NCBI GenBank assembly: GCA_013215905.1
Contig: JABSQI010000038.1
Span: 1-10,391 of the forward strand
Reading direction: 5' to 3'
Length of the DNA: 10,391 nt
Source: Legionellales bacterium
GTDB lineage: Bacteria > Pseudomonadota > Gammaproteobacteria > PIVX01
A program made the translations under genes and the position numbers. Within the stretch, counting starts at the first letter, position 1; each line of letters starts with the position of its first letter. Below are positions 1 through 5,696 of this stretch, piece by piece. The notes under the pieces were generated by a model. That model was not told the origin of the DNA. It did no database searches and saw nothing but the letters and a program-made list of their open reading frames with translations.

Positions 1-405
1 GGTGAACCATTTGTTGGAAGAGCAGGTTCTCTTTTGAATCTCATGCTAAAGTCTATTGGTTTTTCTAGAGATGATGTTTATATTGCAAATGTTATAAAGT
101 GTCGACCTGAAAATAATCGTGATCCACTCCCCATAGAAATAGAAACTTGTTCTCCTTATCTAGTTGATCAGATTAAGTTAATAAAACCAAAGCTAATGTT
201 AGCGCTTGGGCGGTATGCTGCTAGGGTTTTATTAAAAAATAATTCATCTTTAGCTAATCTTAGAGGTAAAATACATAGTATGTCTGGGAATGATATTCCA
301 TTATTTGTGACATATCATCCGGCTTATTTATTAAGAAACCCGAAAGATAAGAGAGAGAGTTTTCAAGATTTGATTCAAGCAAGAAAATTTTTGGAAAATA
401 ACTGA
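1..405 (+). CDS. Family 4 uracil-DNA glycosylase, 3' part (5' end outside window)
   Basis: Removes uracil from DNA as the first step of base excision repair. The reading frame is open from base 1, and 134 C-terminal residues are visible of a protein usually about 200-250 long. The visible part opens inside the family signature (GEPFVGRAG, visible residues 1-9). It continues with KCRPENNRDP (33-42) and a later Cys, giving Cys34 and Cys50 separated by 15 residues. These match the second pair of [4Fe-4S] ligands of family 4 enzymes; the first pair would lie upstream. The second active-site motif HPAYLLRNP is at 106-114. The motifs separate it from family 1 Ung. The in-frame TTG at 34 is not the start, because conserved family sequence lies upstream of it. 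The FMN reductase gene follows after 26 bases and may share the transcript. Confidence 0.93.
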   Translation, partial: GEPFVGRAGSLLNLMLKSIGFSRDDVYIANVIKCRPENNRDPLPIEIETCSPYLVDQIKLIKPKLMLALGRYAARVLLKNNSSLANLRGKIHSMSGNDIPLFVTYHPAYLLRNPKDKRESFQDLIQARKFLENN

Positions 406-431
406 GCTTTATTTACATTTTGGGAGTAACT

Positions 432-974
432 ATGAAATTATTTATGATGTCAGCATCTATTAGAAAAGATTCATATAATAAAAAATTAATTAAAAATTTA
501 GCTGGAATATGTCGAAAAAACGATATAATGTCTGATATATCAAGTATTGAAGATTTTCCTCTTCCTTTCTATGATGGTGACGCTGAGAATGCAGAAGGAA
601 TACCCAAAGCAGCTGAACAATTTGTTCAAAGAATGCATGATTCGGATGCAACAGTTATATCATCTCCAGAATATAATTTTTCAACCCCAGGAATATTGAA
701 AAATTTAATAGATTGGGTCTCAAGGGTAAAAGATGAACCTTTTAGTGAGCAGAATATTTTTTTGATGTCTGCATCTCCTTCCTTAGTAGGAGGGAATAGG
801 GGATTGTGGGCAACACGTATTCCCTTGGAAAGTTGTGGAGCTTTTGTTTATCCAAGAATGTATTCTCTAGCTTCTGCAGGTACAGCATTTAATGAGGCAG
901 ATGAGTTTAAAGAAACAAAAAATTCAGATTTTCTAGAAAAGATGTTTTTAAATTTTATAAAAAGCATTGAATAA
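432..974 (+). CDS. NADPH-dependent FMN reductase / quinone reductase (flavodoxin-like fold)
   Basis: A 180-residue protein of the NADPH_dep_red (ChrR/azoreductase-like) family. These are cytoplasmic FMN-binding enzymes that pass hydride from NAD(P)H to quinones, azo compounds or metal oxyanions; the true substrate cannot be read from sequence. The FMN-phosphate loop is SASIRKDSYN at residues 7-16, with Ser where many relatives have Gly. The second signature, PEYNFSTPGILKNLIDW at 79-95, is nearly canonical. I chose the ATG at 432 because GGGAG at 422-426 precedes it by 5 bases. An in-frame TTG at 420 would add four residues but has no ribosome binding site. It lies 26 bases after the uracil glycosylase gene, so the two are probably co-transcribed. 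Length is normal for the family. Confidence 0.9.
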   Translation: MKLFMMSASIRKDSYNKKLIKNLAGICRKNDIMSDISSIEDFPLPFYDGDAENAEGIPKAAEQFVQRMHDSDATVISSPEYNFSTPGILKNLIDWVSRVKDEPFSEQNIFLMSASPSLVGGNRGLWATRIPLESCGAFVYPRMYSLASAGTAFNEADEFKETKNSDFLEKMFLNFIKSIE

Positions 975-978
975 AGTA

Positions 979-1022
979 TATAAATATAAGTGTATCGTAA
1001 ATATATATTTATTATTATTTTT
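979..1022 (+). terminator. Possible weak AT-only hairpin terminator
   Basis: ATAAATATA (980-988) and TATATTTAT (1004-1012) are perfect complements around a 15-base loop, followed by a T-rich stretch ending at 1022. The stem has no G or C, so it would be weak, and such pairings also arise by chance in DNA this AT-rich. Its position, directly after the reductase stop and before a new promoter, is what makes it plausible. Confidence 0.3.
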
Positions 1023-1043
1023 GTACATATGGACTATATTTAT

Positions 1044-1072
1044 TTGACAAGAACATTTTTGGGGAATAAATT
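1044..1072 (+). promoter_or_regulatory. Sigma-70-like promoter for the secreted-protein gene
   Basis: A perfect -35 hexamer TTGACA (1044-1049) is followed after exactly 17 bases by TAAATT (1067-1072), which matches the -10 consensus at 4 of 6 positions. The predicted transcript would start near 1079, giving a leader of about 15 bases that contains the AAAAGG ribosome binding site. This implies independent transcription of the 1094 gene. Confidence 0.5.
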
Positions 1073-1093
1073 TTTTGAAAAAGGTAAAATTTT

Positions 1094-1705
1094 ATGAAGA
1101 ATAAAATTCCGCAAATCTTAATTGTGTTAATTTTAGGTATATATTCTATATCTATCCAGGCAACTATAATAATATATAATATGTCAGGTCTTGATGTGAT
1201 AACCAGCATAAGATTCCCTAACAATTTATTTGGTTCAAGAATTGCAGTTCCAGTATTTGCAGGGCAGAGCGCCGATTTTATACGTAGTGTTAATATTAAT
1301 GATTATTGTCGGTATACTGTTCCTAATGGAAAGAATTTTATAGAGAACCCATTTGCTGATTGTTCAGATCTTCAGGCTAGTAAAGATTTGTCTTTAGTAG
1401 GTGCTAATATCGATATTAGAGCTCTACTTGGGAAAGAAGATTACGCTAATATAAATATAGCAAATTGTCATATAGGCAAGGTAACTGAATTTAAGCATAA
1501 CAAACTAACAATAGTTATTCATAATTTAAATAAAAAAAATTGGGGTATATTTGTAAAGAATACTAGTGTTAAGAAAAAGAAAAAAGTACCTAAAAAGCAA
1601 AAAATAAAAAACAATGAAAATAAATTGAAAGATAAATTCAATAGTTCAGAAAAAGAACATAAAAAAACTTCTACCATAGACAATGAAACCCCTTACTGGT
1701 TTTGA
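1094..1705 (+). CDS. Unrecognised secreted protein with lysine-rich C-terminal tail
   Basis: I do not recognise this 203-residue protein. Residues 1-23 form a classical Sec signal peptide: KNK near the start, a hydrophobic core, and probable signal peptidase I cleavage after IQA (A23). There is no lipobox. The mature part (24 to about 157) has short alternating hydrophobic and polar stretches that suggest a beta-rich domain. It has three cysteines (C72, C90, C125), so at most one intramolecular disulfide. From residue 158 the chain becomes strongly basic and low-complexity, with five consecutive lysines at 160-164 and a second cluster at 167-172. It ends in Pro-Tyr-Trp-Phe. The ATG at 1094 is preceded by AAAAGG (1079-1084) and a good promoter. 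The location is periplasmic or extracellular. No neighbour points to a function, and it may be lineage-specific. Confidence 0.8.
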   Translation: MKNKIPQILIVLILGIYSISIQATIIIYNMSGLDVITSIRFPNNLFGSRIAVPVFAGQSADFIRSVNINDYCRYTVPNGKNFIENPFADCSDLQASKDLSLVGANIDIRALLGKEDYANINIANCHIGKVTEFKHNKLTIVIHNLNKKNWGIFVKNTSVKKKKKVPKKQKIKNNENKLKDKFNSSEKEHKKTSTIDNETPYWF

Positions 1706-1825
1706 TAAACTAGTGATAATTTAAAGTTAGTCATGCAAGATATACAAAATTACCAGCGGGTATTAAGTCTGATATTAATTTAAATGTTGTAAAGTGAAAT
1801 ATATAGACTGAATTGGGAGTCAAAC

Positions 1826-1885
1826 CCTAGAATATTTAGGATAATAAGTATTTGATTTTTACATAAGTGCTTATTATTTTCTAGG
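1826..1885. repeat. Two-part inverted repeat (large hairpin) in the gap before the surE cluster
   Basis: The inner arms ATAATAAGTA (1841-1850) and TGCTTATTAT (1868-1877) pair over 10 bases, with one G-U in RNA, around a 17-base loop. The outer arms CCTAGAA (1826-1832) and TTCTAGG (1879-1885) pair perfectly. They are separated from the inner stem by an 8-base bulge on the left and one base on the right. The inner stem followed by TTT could terminate the upstream gene. The two-part symmetry would also fit a small palindromic repeat element. No function can be assigned from one copy. Confidence 0.45.
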
Positions 1886-1922
1886 AAATTTACTAATGAC
1901 GTTATTTTGCGCCAAAATATAT

Positions 1923-1950
1923 TTTACCTTTATTATTCACATGTTATAGT
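1923..1950 (+). promoter_or_regulatory. Candidate sigma-70-like promoter for the lipoprotein-surE-rpoS cluster
   Basis: TTTACC (1923-1928, 4 of 6 matches to the -35 consensus) and TATAGT (1945-1950, 5 of 6 to the -10) are 16 bases apart. They lie 36 bases upstream of the lipoprotein ATG, just after the dyad at 1826-1885. The surrounding DNA is very AT-rich, so chance matches are common. Position and spacing are the support. Confidence 0.4.
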
Positions 1951-1986
1951 ATAACTTTTGATTACATGATCTAGAGTTTATTGAGA

Positions 1987-2367
1987 ATGAAAATTGTAAA
2001 AATATTAGGGGTATTGAGTATATTTTTCTTGTTATCTGGGTGTGATAGGCAGAAGTCTCATCAAGAAGTTATAGAAGACTTAAATAAAATAAGAACAAAA
2101 TATGAGCAATGTCTGGTATCTGGTATGGTAGATAAGGGGGATATTTTTTGTAAGTATGTTCTAGATTCACCAGAAGATTTTGATAAATTACGAAAACTTG
2201 CAATAACGGAACCACAGAAGTTAGGAGCTAAGGTATTAAAATTGCAACAAGATGTTGGAGAGTTGAAGAAATCATCTTTGGTAGAAGATAAAGAAAAGTT
2301 ACAAATAACAATGAGAGAATTGCAAAAATGCTATCTGATCTTGAAATTATTATCATCTATAAAGTAG
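1987..2367 (+). CDS. Small putative lipoprotein, function unknown
   Basis: A 126-residue protein with a lipoprotein signal peptide: basic MKIVK, a hydrophobic core, and the lipobox LSGC with lipidated Cys19. The next residue is Asp20. In enterobacteria Asp at this position keeps lipoproteins in the inner membrane; whether the rule holds here is inferred. The mature part is charged, apparently all-helical, and contains Cys42, Cys55 and Cys115. I do not recognise a family. Start choice: the ATG at 1987 gives a standard signal peptide, while an in-frame TTG at 1981 would add only two residues. The ribosome binding site is weak (AGAG at 1973-1976). It ends 6 bases before surE, so it probably leads that operon. 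An N-terminal resemblance to EexN-like or entry-exclusion-like small lipoproteins crossed my mind but cannot be supported. Confidence 0.8.
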   Translation: MKIVKILGVLSIFFLLSGCDRQKSHQEVIEDLNKIRTKYEQCLVSGMVDKGDIFCKYVLDSPEDFDKLRKLAITEPQKLGAKVLKLQQDVGELKKSSLVEDKEKLQITMRELQKCYLILKLLSSIK

Positions 2368-2373
2368 TAGAAT

Positions 2374-3132
2374 ATGAGAATATTGTTAAGTAATGATGAT
2401 AGTGTTTATGCAAATGGTCTAAATATATTATATCAAAACTTATTAGATATCGCTGAAGTTAAAGTGGTTGCCCCCGACAGAGATAATAGCGCAGCAAGTA
2501 ATTCATTAACAATATATAATCCTATTCGTATTAAGAAAATCAGAGAAAATTTTATTAGTGTTAGCGGTACACCTACTGATTCTGTGCATTTAGCAATGAA
2601 TGGTCTATTGGATTGGAAGCCTGATTATATAATCTCAGGTATTAATCATGGAGCTAATCTTGGAGAAGATGTTTTGTATTCTGGTACAGTTGCTGCTGCA
2701 ATGGAAGGAATGTTGCTGGGTGGGAGAGCAATTGCTGTATCTCTTGCAAGTTTTAAGGAAGAATATTTAGTAACAGCTGCGATGGTTGTTAGGACATTAA
2801 TTAAAAGTATTAATATTTCATGCGAAGGAGTTAGATCATTATTAAATATTAATGTGCCTGGGGTTCCCTATGAAAATTTACAAGGAATAAGTGTTACTAG
2901 ATTAGGAAGTAGGCATATTGGTGAAAAATGTATAATGGATACTGATCCAAGAGGTGAGAATATTTTTTGGATTGCTCCTCCGGGGAAAGAGCAGGATGCT
3001 GGTCCGGGAACAGACTTCTATGCAATAGCAAATAATTATGTTTCGATAACTCCAATCAATACAGATATGACTGATTATAATAATTTTGAGTTTGCAAATA
3101 ATTTAATAAGAAAGATGAGCGTGGAGATATAA
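2374..3132 (+). CDS. surE: 5'/3'-nucleotidase SurE
   Basis: A metal-dependent phosphatase that hydrolyses nucleoside 5'- and 3'-monophosphates and is linked to stationary-phase survival. It is cytoplasmic and usually dimeric or tetrameric. At 252 residues it is full length. The four metal ligands of the family are all present at the expected positions: Asp8 and Asp9 in SNDD, Ser39 in PDRDNSAAS, and Asn95 in the SGINHGANLG motif. SGTPTDSVHLA (64-74) and YSGTVAAAMEG, which follows the Asn95 motif, are also typical. The ATG is 6 bases after the lipoprotein stop with a poor ribosome binding site, which suggests translational coupling. The next gene begins 2 bases after its stop. In E. coli pcm follows surE; here a DedA/YqaA-type gene does. 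Confidence 0.97.
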   Translation: MRILLSNDDSVYANGLNILYQNLLDIAEVKVVAPDRDNSAASNSLTIYNPIRIKKIRENFISVSGTPTDSVHLAMNGLLDWKPDYIISGINHGANLGEDVLYSGTVAAAMEGMLLGGRAIAVSLASFKEEYLVTAAMVVRTLIKSINISCEGVRSLLNINVPGVPYENLQGISVTRLGSRHIGEKCIMDTDPRGENIFWIAPPGKEQDAGPGTDFYAIANNYVSITPINTDMTDYNNFEFANNLIRKMSVEI

Positions 3133-3134
3133 AT

Positions 3135-3719
3135 ATGAAGATATTTTCAAAGCTTTATAATAAAGCAATGCACATTTCAGATTCTAAATATGCTGTTTAT
3201 ATTTTGGCGGTTGTTTCTTTTATTGAGTCTATATTTTTCCCATTACCCCCGGATGTTTTATTGATATCAATGGTGCTTGCTAATAAATCTAAAGCATTTA
3301 AATATTTTATGATAACATTATTATTTTCCATATTAGGAGGAATTGCTGGTTATTTTGTAGGGATGTTTTTTATAGAATTTGTATATAAATATATTGTCTC
3401 GTATGGATATGAAAGTGCTTACATTCAGGTTCAACATTGGTTTACTAAGTGGGGGTTTTGGATTGTCTTCATAGCAGGTTTTACTCCAATTCCATACAAA
3501 ATATTTACTATTGGAGCAGGATCTTTTCAGATGGGTTTATTTCCATTTATTGTTGCTTCTGTCATTAGTAGAGGCTTAAGATTTGGTTTGGTAAGTTTTC
3601 TTGTAGGTAAATTTGAGGCCAAATTTACCAAAATCGCTGTTAAATATATAGATTTAATAGGATGGCTAATGGTTGTTCTATTAGGATTATATTTTTATAT
3701 TAGAAATTATTATGTCTAA
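3135..3719 (+). CDS. YqaA/DedA-type (VTT domain) inner-membrane protein
   Basis: A 194-residue polytopic membrane protein of the DedA/SNARE-associated superfamily, YqaA branch. Relatives are implicated in lipid-carrier or phospholipid flipping and in maintaining proton motive force; its substrate is unknown. Visible hallmarks are the re-entrant-type segment ESIFFPLPPD (31-40), the second one GFTPIPYK (115-122) followed by GAGSF, and SRGLRF (145-150) with the conserved arginines R146 and R149. Hydrophobic stretches lie at about 20-48, 58-88, 106-131, 135-158 and 172-190. It starts 2 bases after surE and its last 8 bases overlap the nlpD start (3712-3719), so it is tightly coupled to the envelope gene nlpD. 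Length is normal for the family. Confidence 0.92.
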   Translation: MKIFSKLYNKAMHISDSKYAVYILAVVSFIESIFFPLPPDVLLISMVLANKSKAFKYFMITLLFSILGGIAGYFVGMFFIEFVYKYIVSYGYESAYIQVQHWFTKWGFWIVFIAGFTPIPYKIFTIGAGSFQMGLFPFIVASVISRGLRFGLVSFLVGKFEAKFTKIAVKYIDLIGWLMVVLLGLYFYIRNYYV

Positions 3720-4503
3720 TATAAAGAGTAAAAATAAATTAGCTAATCTAAATAAAATTGTATGTTTTATTCCTTTTTTATTTTATATCAGCGGATGTAC
3801 CCAAGATCCGGATTTTGCTAGTGTAGATATTGCCTGGTATCAAAAACAAGGAGCAAATTCTCACATAGTACAGCAAGGAGAATCTCTATATGCTATAGCT
3901 TTTAGATATGATATTGACTACCGTGAACTTGCTAAAGCCAATTCTTTAGCTCCTCCTTATAAACTTTCAACAGGACAACATTTGACAATCGATATTAAAA
4001 AACCTATGGGACAGAAAACCAAAAATGTTTCACCTGCTATTGTTAAGACTGCTCCTACTATATTACCACCACCTAAGAAGATTATTAGTGTGAGGAAGAG
4101 AACTAAAAAGACGGATATTAAGTTAGATAAAGTTAGTAAATGGGTGTGGCCTACTAAAGGAAAAATTATTAGGAAATTTGCTTTATCTAAGCGGAGCAAG
4201 GGGATTGATATATCTGGTAAATTAAATCAGCCTGTTGTTGCTGCCGCTAAAGGAATAGTTGTATATAGTGGGAGTAGTTTAAGAGGGTATGGTAATTTAT
4301 TAATCATTAAACATACAAAAGAATTATTTTCTGCATATGCTCATAACTCAAAGCTAATTGCTAGAGAGAATGAAATAGTTAACGCTGGCCAGAAAATAGC
4401 ATATTTAGGAGATGATGAAGCAGCAACACCAATGTTACATTTTGAGATCAGGTTGAGAGGAAAGCCTGTTAATCCGCTTAAATATTTACCAAATATCAAT
4501 TAA
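3712..4503 (+). CDS. nlpD: NlpD-type lipoprotein, LysM plus degenerate LytM (M23) domain; amidase activator
   Basis: An envelope lipoprotein of 263 residues, expected to activate a septal N-acetylmuramoyl-L-alanine amidase (AmiC in E. coli) for daughter-cell separation. The order is: an unusually long charged N-terminus, a hydrophobic core and lipobox ISGC with lipidated Cys29 (+2 Thr, compatible with outer-membrane sorting); a LysM peptidoglycan-binding domain at about 51-93; a basic proline-containing linker (94-143); and a LytM/M23 domain at about 144-260. The Zn site is incomplete. Where active enzymes have His two residues before the Gly of the GxD motif, this protein has Ser162 (SKGIDI), while Asp166, His211 and His243 remain. 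E. coli NlpD is likewise degenerate, so this supports an activator and not a hydrolase. The C-terminus NPLKYLP is typical. It overlaps the preceding gene and lies 54 bases before rpoS. In enterobacteria the main rpoS promoter lies inside nlpD. Confidence 0.94.
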   Translation: MSNIKSKNKLANLNKIVCFIPFLFYISGCTQDPDFASVDIAWYQKQGANSHIVQQGESLYAIAFRYDIDYRELAKANSLAPPYKLSTGQHLTIDIKKPMGQKTKNVSPAIVKTAPTILPPPKKIISVRKRTKKTDIKLDKVSKWVWPTKGKIIRKFALSKRSKGIDISGKLNQPVVAAAKGIVVYSGSSLRGYGNLLIIKHTKELFSAYAHNSKLIARENEIVNAGQKIAYLGDDEAATPMLHFEIRLRGKPVNPLKYLPNIN

Positions 4504-4545
4504 TTGCTGCTAGTCAGATAATTTTGAACTATCATTTTGAAAGAA

Positions 4546-4553
4546 TAAGGAGG
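4546..4553 (+). promoter_or_regulatory. Strong Shine-Dalgarno sequence of rpoS
   Basis: TAAGGAGG (4546-4553) lies 4 bases before the rpoS ATG at 4558 and is a full match to the 16S rRNA anti-Shine-Dalgarno. It is by far the strongest ribosome binding site in the cluster; the genes upstream have weak ones. This fixes the rpoS start and suggests efficient initiation when the site is accessible. Confidence 0.85.
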
Positions 4554-4557
4554 TTCT

Positions 4558-5547
4558 ATGCTAGAGAAATGGAATGAAGGAAGCAGTAATATACAAATTT
4601 CTATGAGTGATGCTGATGACAGCACTGATGAGAATTTAGATCTTGAGGACGTTGATTCAGAAATTGAAGAAAATATCTCTGAGAATATTAAAGGAGGGGG
4701 TACGCGTAGAGCCGGCTCAGTCGATGCTACACAACTATATTTGAGTGAGATTGGATTTTCTCCTTTGTTAAAACCAGAAGAGGAAGTATATTATGCCAGG
4801 TTAGCTTTAAAGGGAGATGAGTCTGCTAGAAAGCACATGATTGAATGTAACTTAAGGCTTGTTGTAAAAATAGCTAGAAGGTATCTAAATAGAGGTTTGG
4901 CTCTATTGGATTTAATTGAAGAAGGTAATCTTGGGCTTATGAGGGCAGTAGAGAAGTTTGATCCTGAACTTGGTTTTAGGTTTTCTACTTATGCAACATG
5001 GTGGATTAGGCAAACTATTGAACGAGCAATAATGAATCAAACCAGGACAATTCGTTTACCTATTCATGTTGTGAAAGAATTGAATGTATATTTGCGAGCT
5101 ACCCGTAAATTAACCCAAGAGTTAGATCATGAACCAACCCCAGAAGAGATAGCAGAGCTTGTAGATAAGCCAATTGAAGATGTTAAAAGAATGCTTGGGC
5201 TGAATGAAAAGATTAGTTCAGTCGATTCTCCGATAGGATATGATAATAATAAATCTTTATTAGAAACTATTGCAGATGAAAATTGCTCAGATCCAGTAGA
5301 ACTTTTAACAGACGAAAATTTAAAGATGCATATTGAAAAATGGCTAGATGAGTTAAGCTATAATCAACGCGATGTTATTGCTAGAAGGTTTGGACTACTA
5401 GGCTACGAAAAGACGACTTTGGAAGAAGTAGGATTTGAAATAGGATTAACTCGTGAAAGAGTGAGACAAATTCAAGTTGAGGGTTTGAAAGCTCTTAGAA
5501 AGATATTTGAGCGTTATGGTTTATCTGAGGATGCAATATTCAAGTAG
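4558..5547 (+). CDS. rpoS: RNA polymerase sigma factor RpoS (sigma-S/sigma-38)
   Basis: The general stress and stationary-phase sigma factor, directing RNA polymerase core to stress promoters. At 329 residues it matches E. coli RpoS (330), and landmark numbering coincides. An acidic N-terminal segment (18-43) is followed by region 1.2 ([11 protein letters not shown], 56-66). Region 2 contains [12 protein letters not shown] (98-109), [10 protein letters not shown] (118-127) and [11 protein letters not shown] (142-152). Region 2.5/3.0 is [15 protein letters not shown] (167-181). Region 4 ends with the helix-turn-helix around [19 protein letters not shown]. Lys173 and Glu174, the E. coli residues tied to RssB-directed turnover, are conserved. 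The DATQLYL block and the continuous region 2.5 distinguish it from RpoD and RpoH. It is the last gene of the surE-nlpD cluster and is closed by a strong terminator. No promoter could be assigned in the 54-base gap before it, so any dedicated promoter may lie within nlpD. Confidence 0.97.
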   Translation: MLEKWNEGSSNIQISMSDADDSTDENLDLEDVDSEIEENISENIKGGGTRRAGSVDATQLYLSEIGFSPLLKPEEEVYYARLALKGDESARKHMIECNLRLVVKIARRYLNRGLALLDLIEEGNLGLMRAVEKFDPELGFRFSTYATWWIRQTIERAIMNQTRTIRLPIHVVKELNVYLRATRKLTQELDHEPTPEEIAELVDKPIEDVKRMLGLNEKISSVDSPIGYDNNKSLLETIADENCSDPVELLTDENLKMHIEKWLDELSYNQRDVIARRFGLLGYEKTTLEEVGFEIGLTRERVRQIQVEGLKALRKIFERYGLSEDAIFK

Positions 5548-5554
5548 ATTCATT

Positions 5555-5588
5555 AAAAAGTGACTGAACTTGTTTAGTCACTTTTTTT
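5555..5588 (+). terminator. Intrinsic terminator after rpoS
   Basis: AAAAAGTGACT (5555-5565) pairs perfectly with AGTCACTTTTT (5576-5586) around a 10-base loop, and the 3' arm runs into seven T (5582-5588). It begins 7 bases after the rpoS stop. The A-tract on the 5' side would also let it work in the opposite direction, but no minus-strand gene lies nearby. This separates rpoS and htpG transcription. Confidence 0.9.
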
Positions 5589-5631
5589 ATATACTTGATA
5601 TCATTAGCTTTTTATTTAAAATTTATAATAT

Positions 5632-5660
5632 TTGAACTTATTATTTTTACAGGGTAAAAT
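5632..5660 (+). promoter_or_regulatory. Candidate sigma-70-like promoter of htpG
   Basis: TTGAAC (5632-5637, 4 of 6) and TAAAAT (5655-5660, 5 of 6) are separated by 17 bases and sit 36 bases before the htpG ATG. A second perfect TATAAT occurs at 5624-5629 without a well-spaced -35. I see no CCCCAT-type -10 expected of a sigma-32 heat-shock promoter, although htpG is sigma-32 controlled in E. coli. Confidence 0.45.
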
Positions 5661-5696
5661 TTATAAATTTAAATATTATTAAGTAGAGGGCGTTGT

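Noticed and set aside
1015..1224. Minus-strand open frame of 69 codons
   Set aside because: It overlaps the start, promoter and signal peptide region of the 1094 gene, has no ribosome binding site or recognisable protein features, and is explained by low GC.
1686..1703. Hairpin AAACC/GGTTT at the end of the 1094 gene as a terminator
   Set aside because: It has only five pairs, lies within the last codons, and is followed by four T and then GATAAAC. Too weak to claim.
1811..1830. Possible tRNA T-arm remnant (GGGAGTCAAACCC-like stretch)
   Set aside because: The stem is only three pairs, the loop does not match TTCRANY, and no acceptor or anticodon arms can be folded around it. The resemblance is too short to call a tRNA or attachment site.
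3957..4199. Minus-strand open frame of 80 codons with hydrophobic translation
   Set aside because: Antisense to the linker and LytM start of nlpD. The hydrophobicity is the complement of lysine-rich codons.
3712..4503. Reading the NlpD homologue as an active M23 endopeptidase
   Set aside because: The first zinc-ligand His is replaced by Ser162, as expected for an NlpD-type activator, so hydrolase activity is unlikely.
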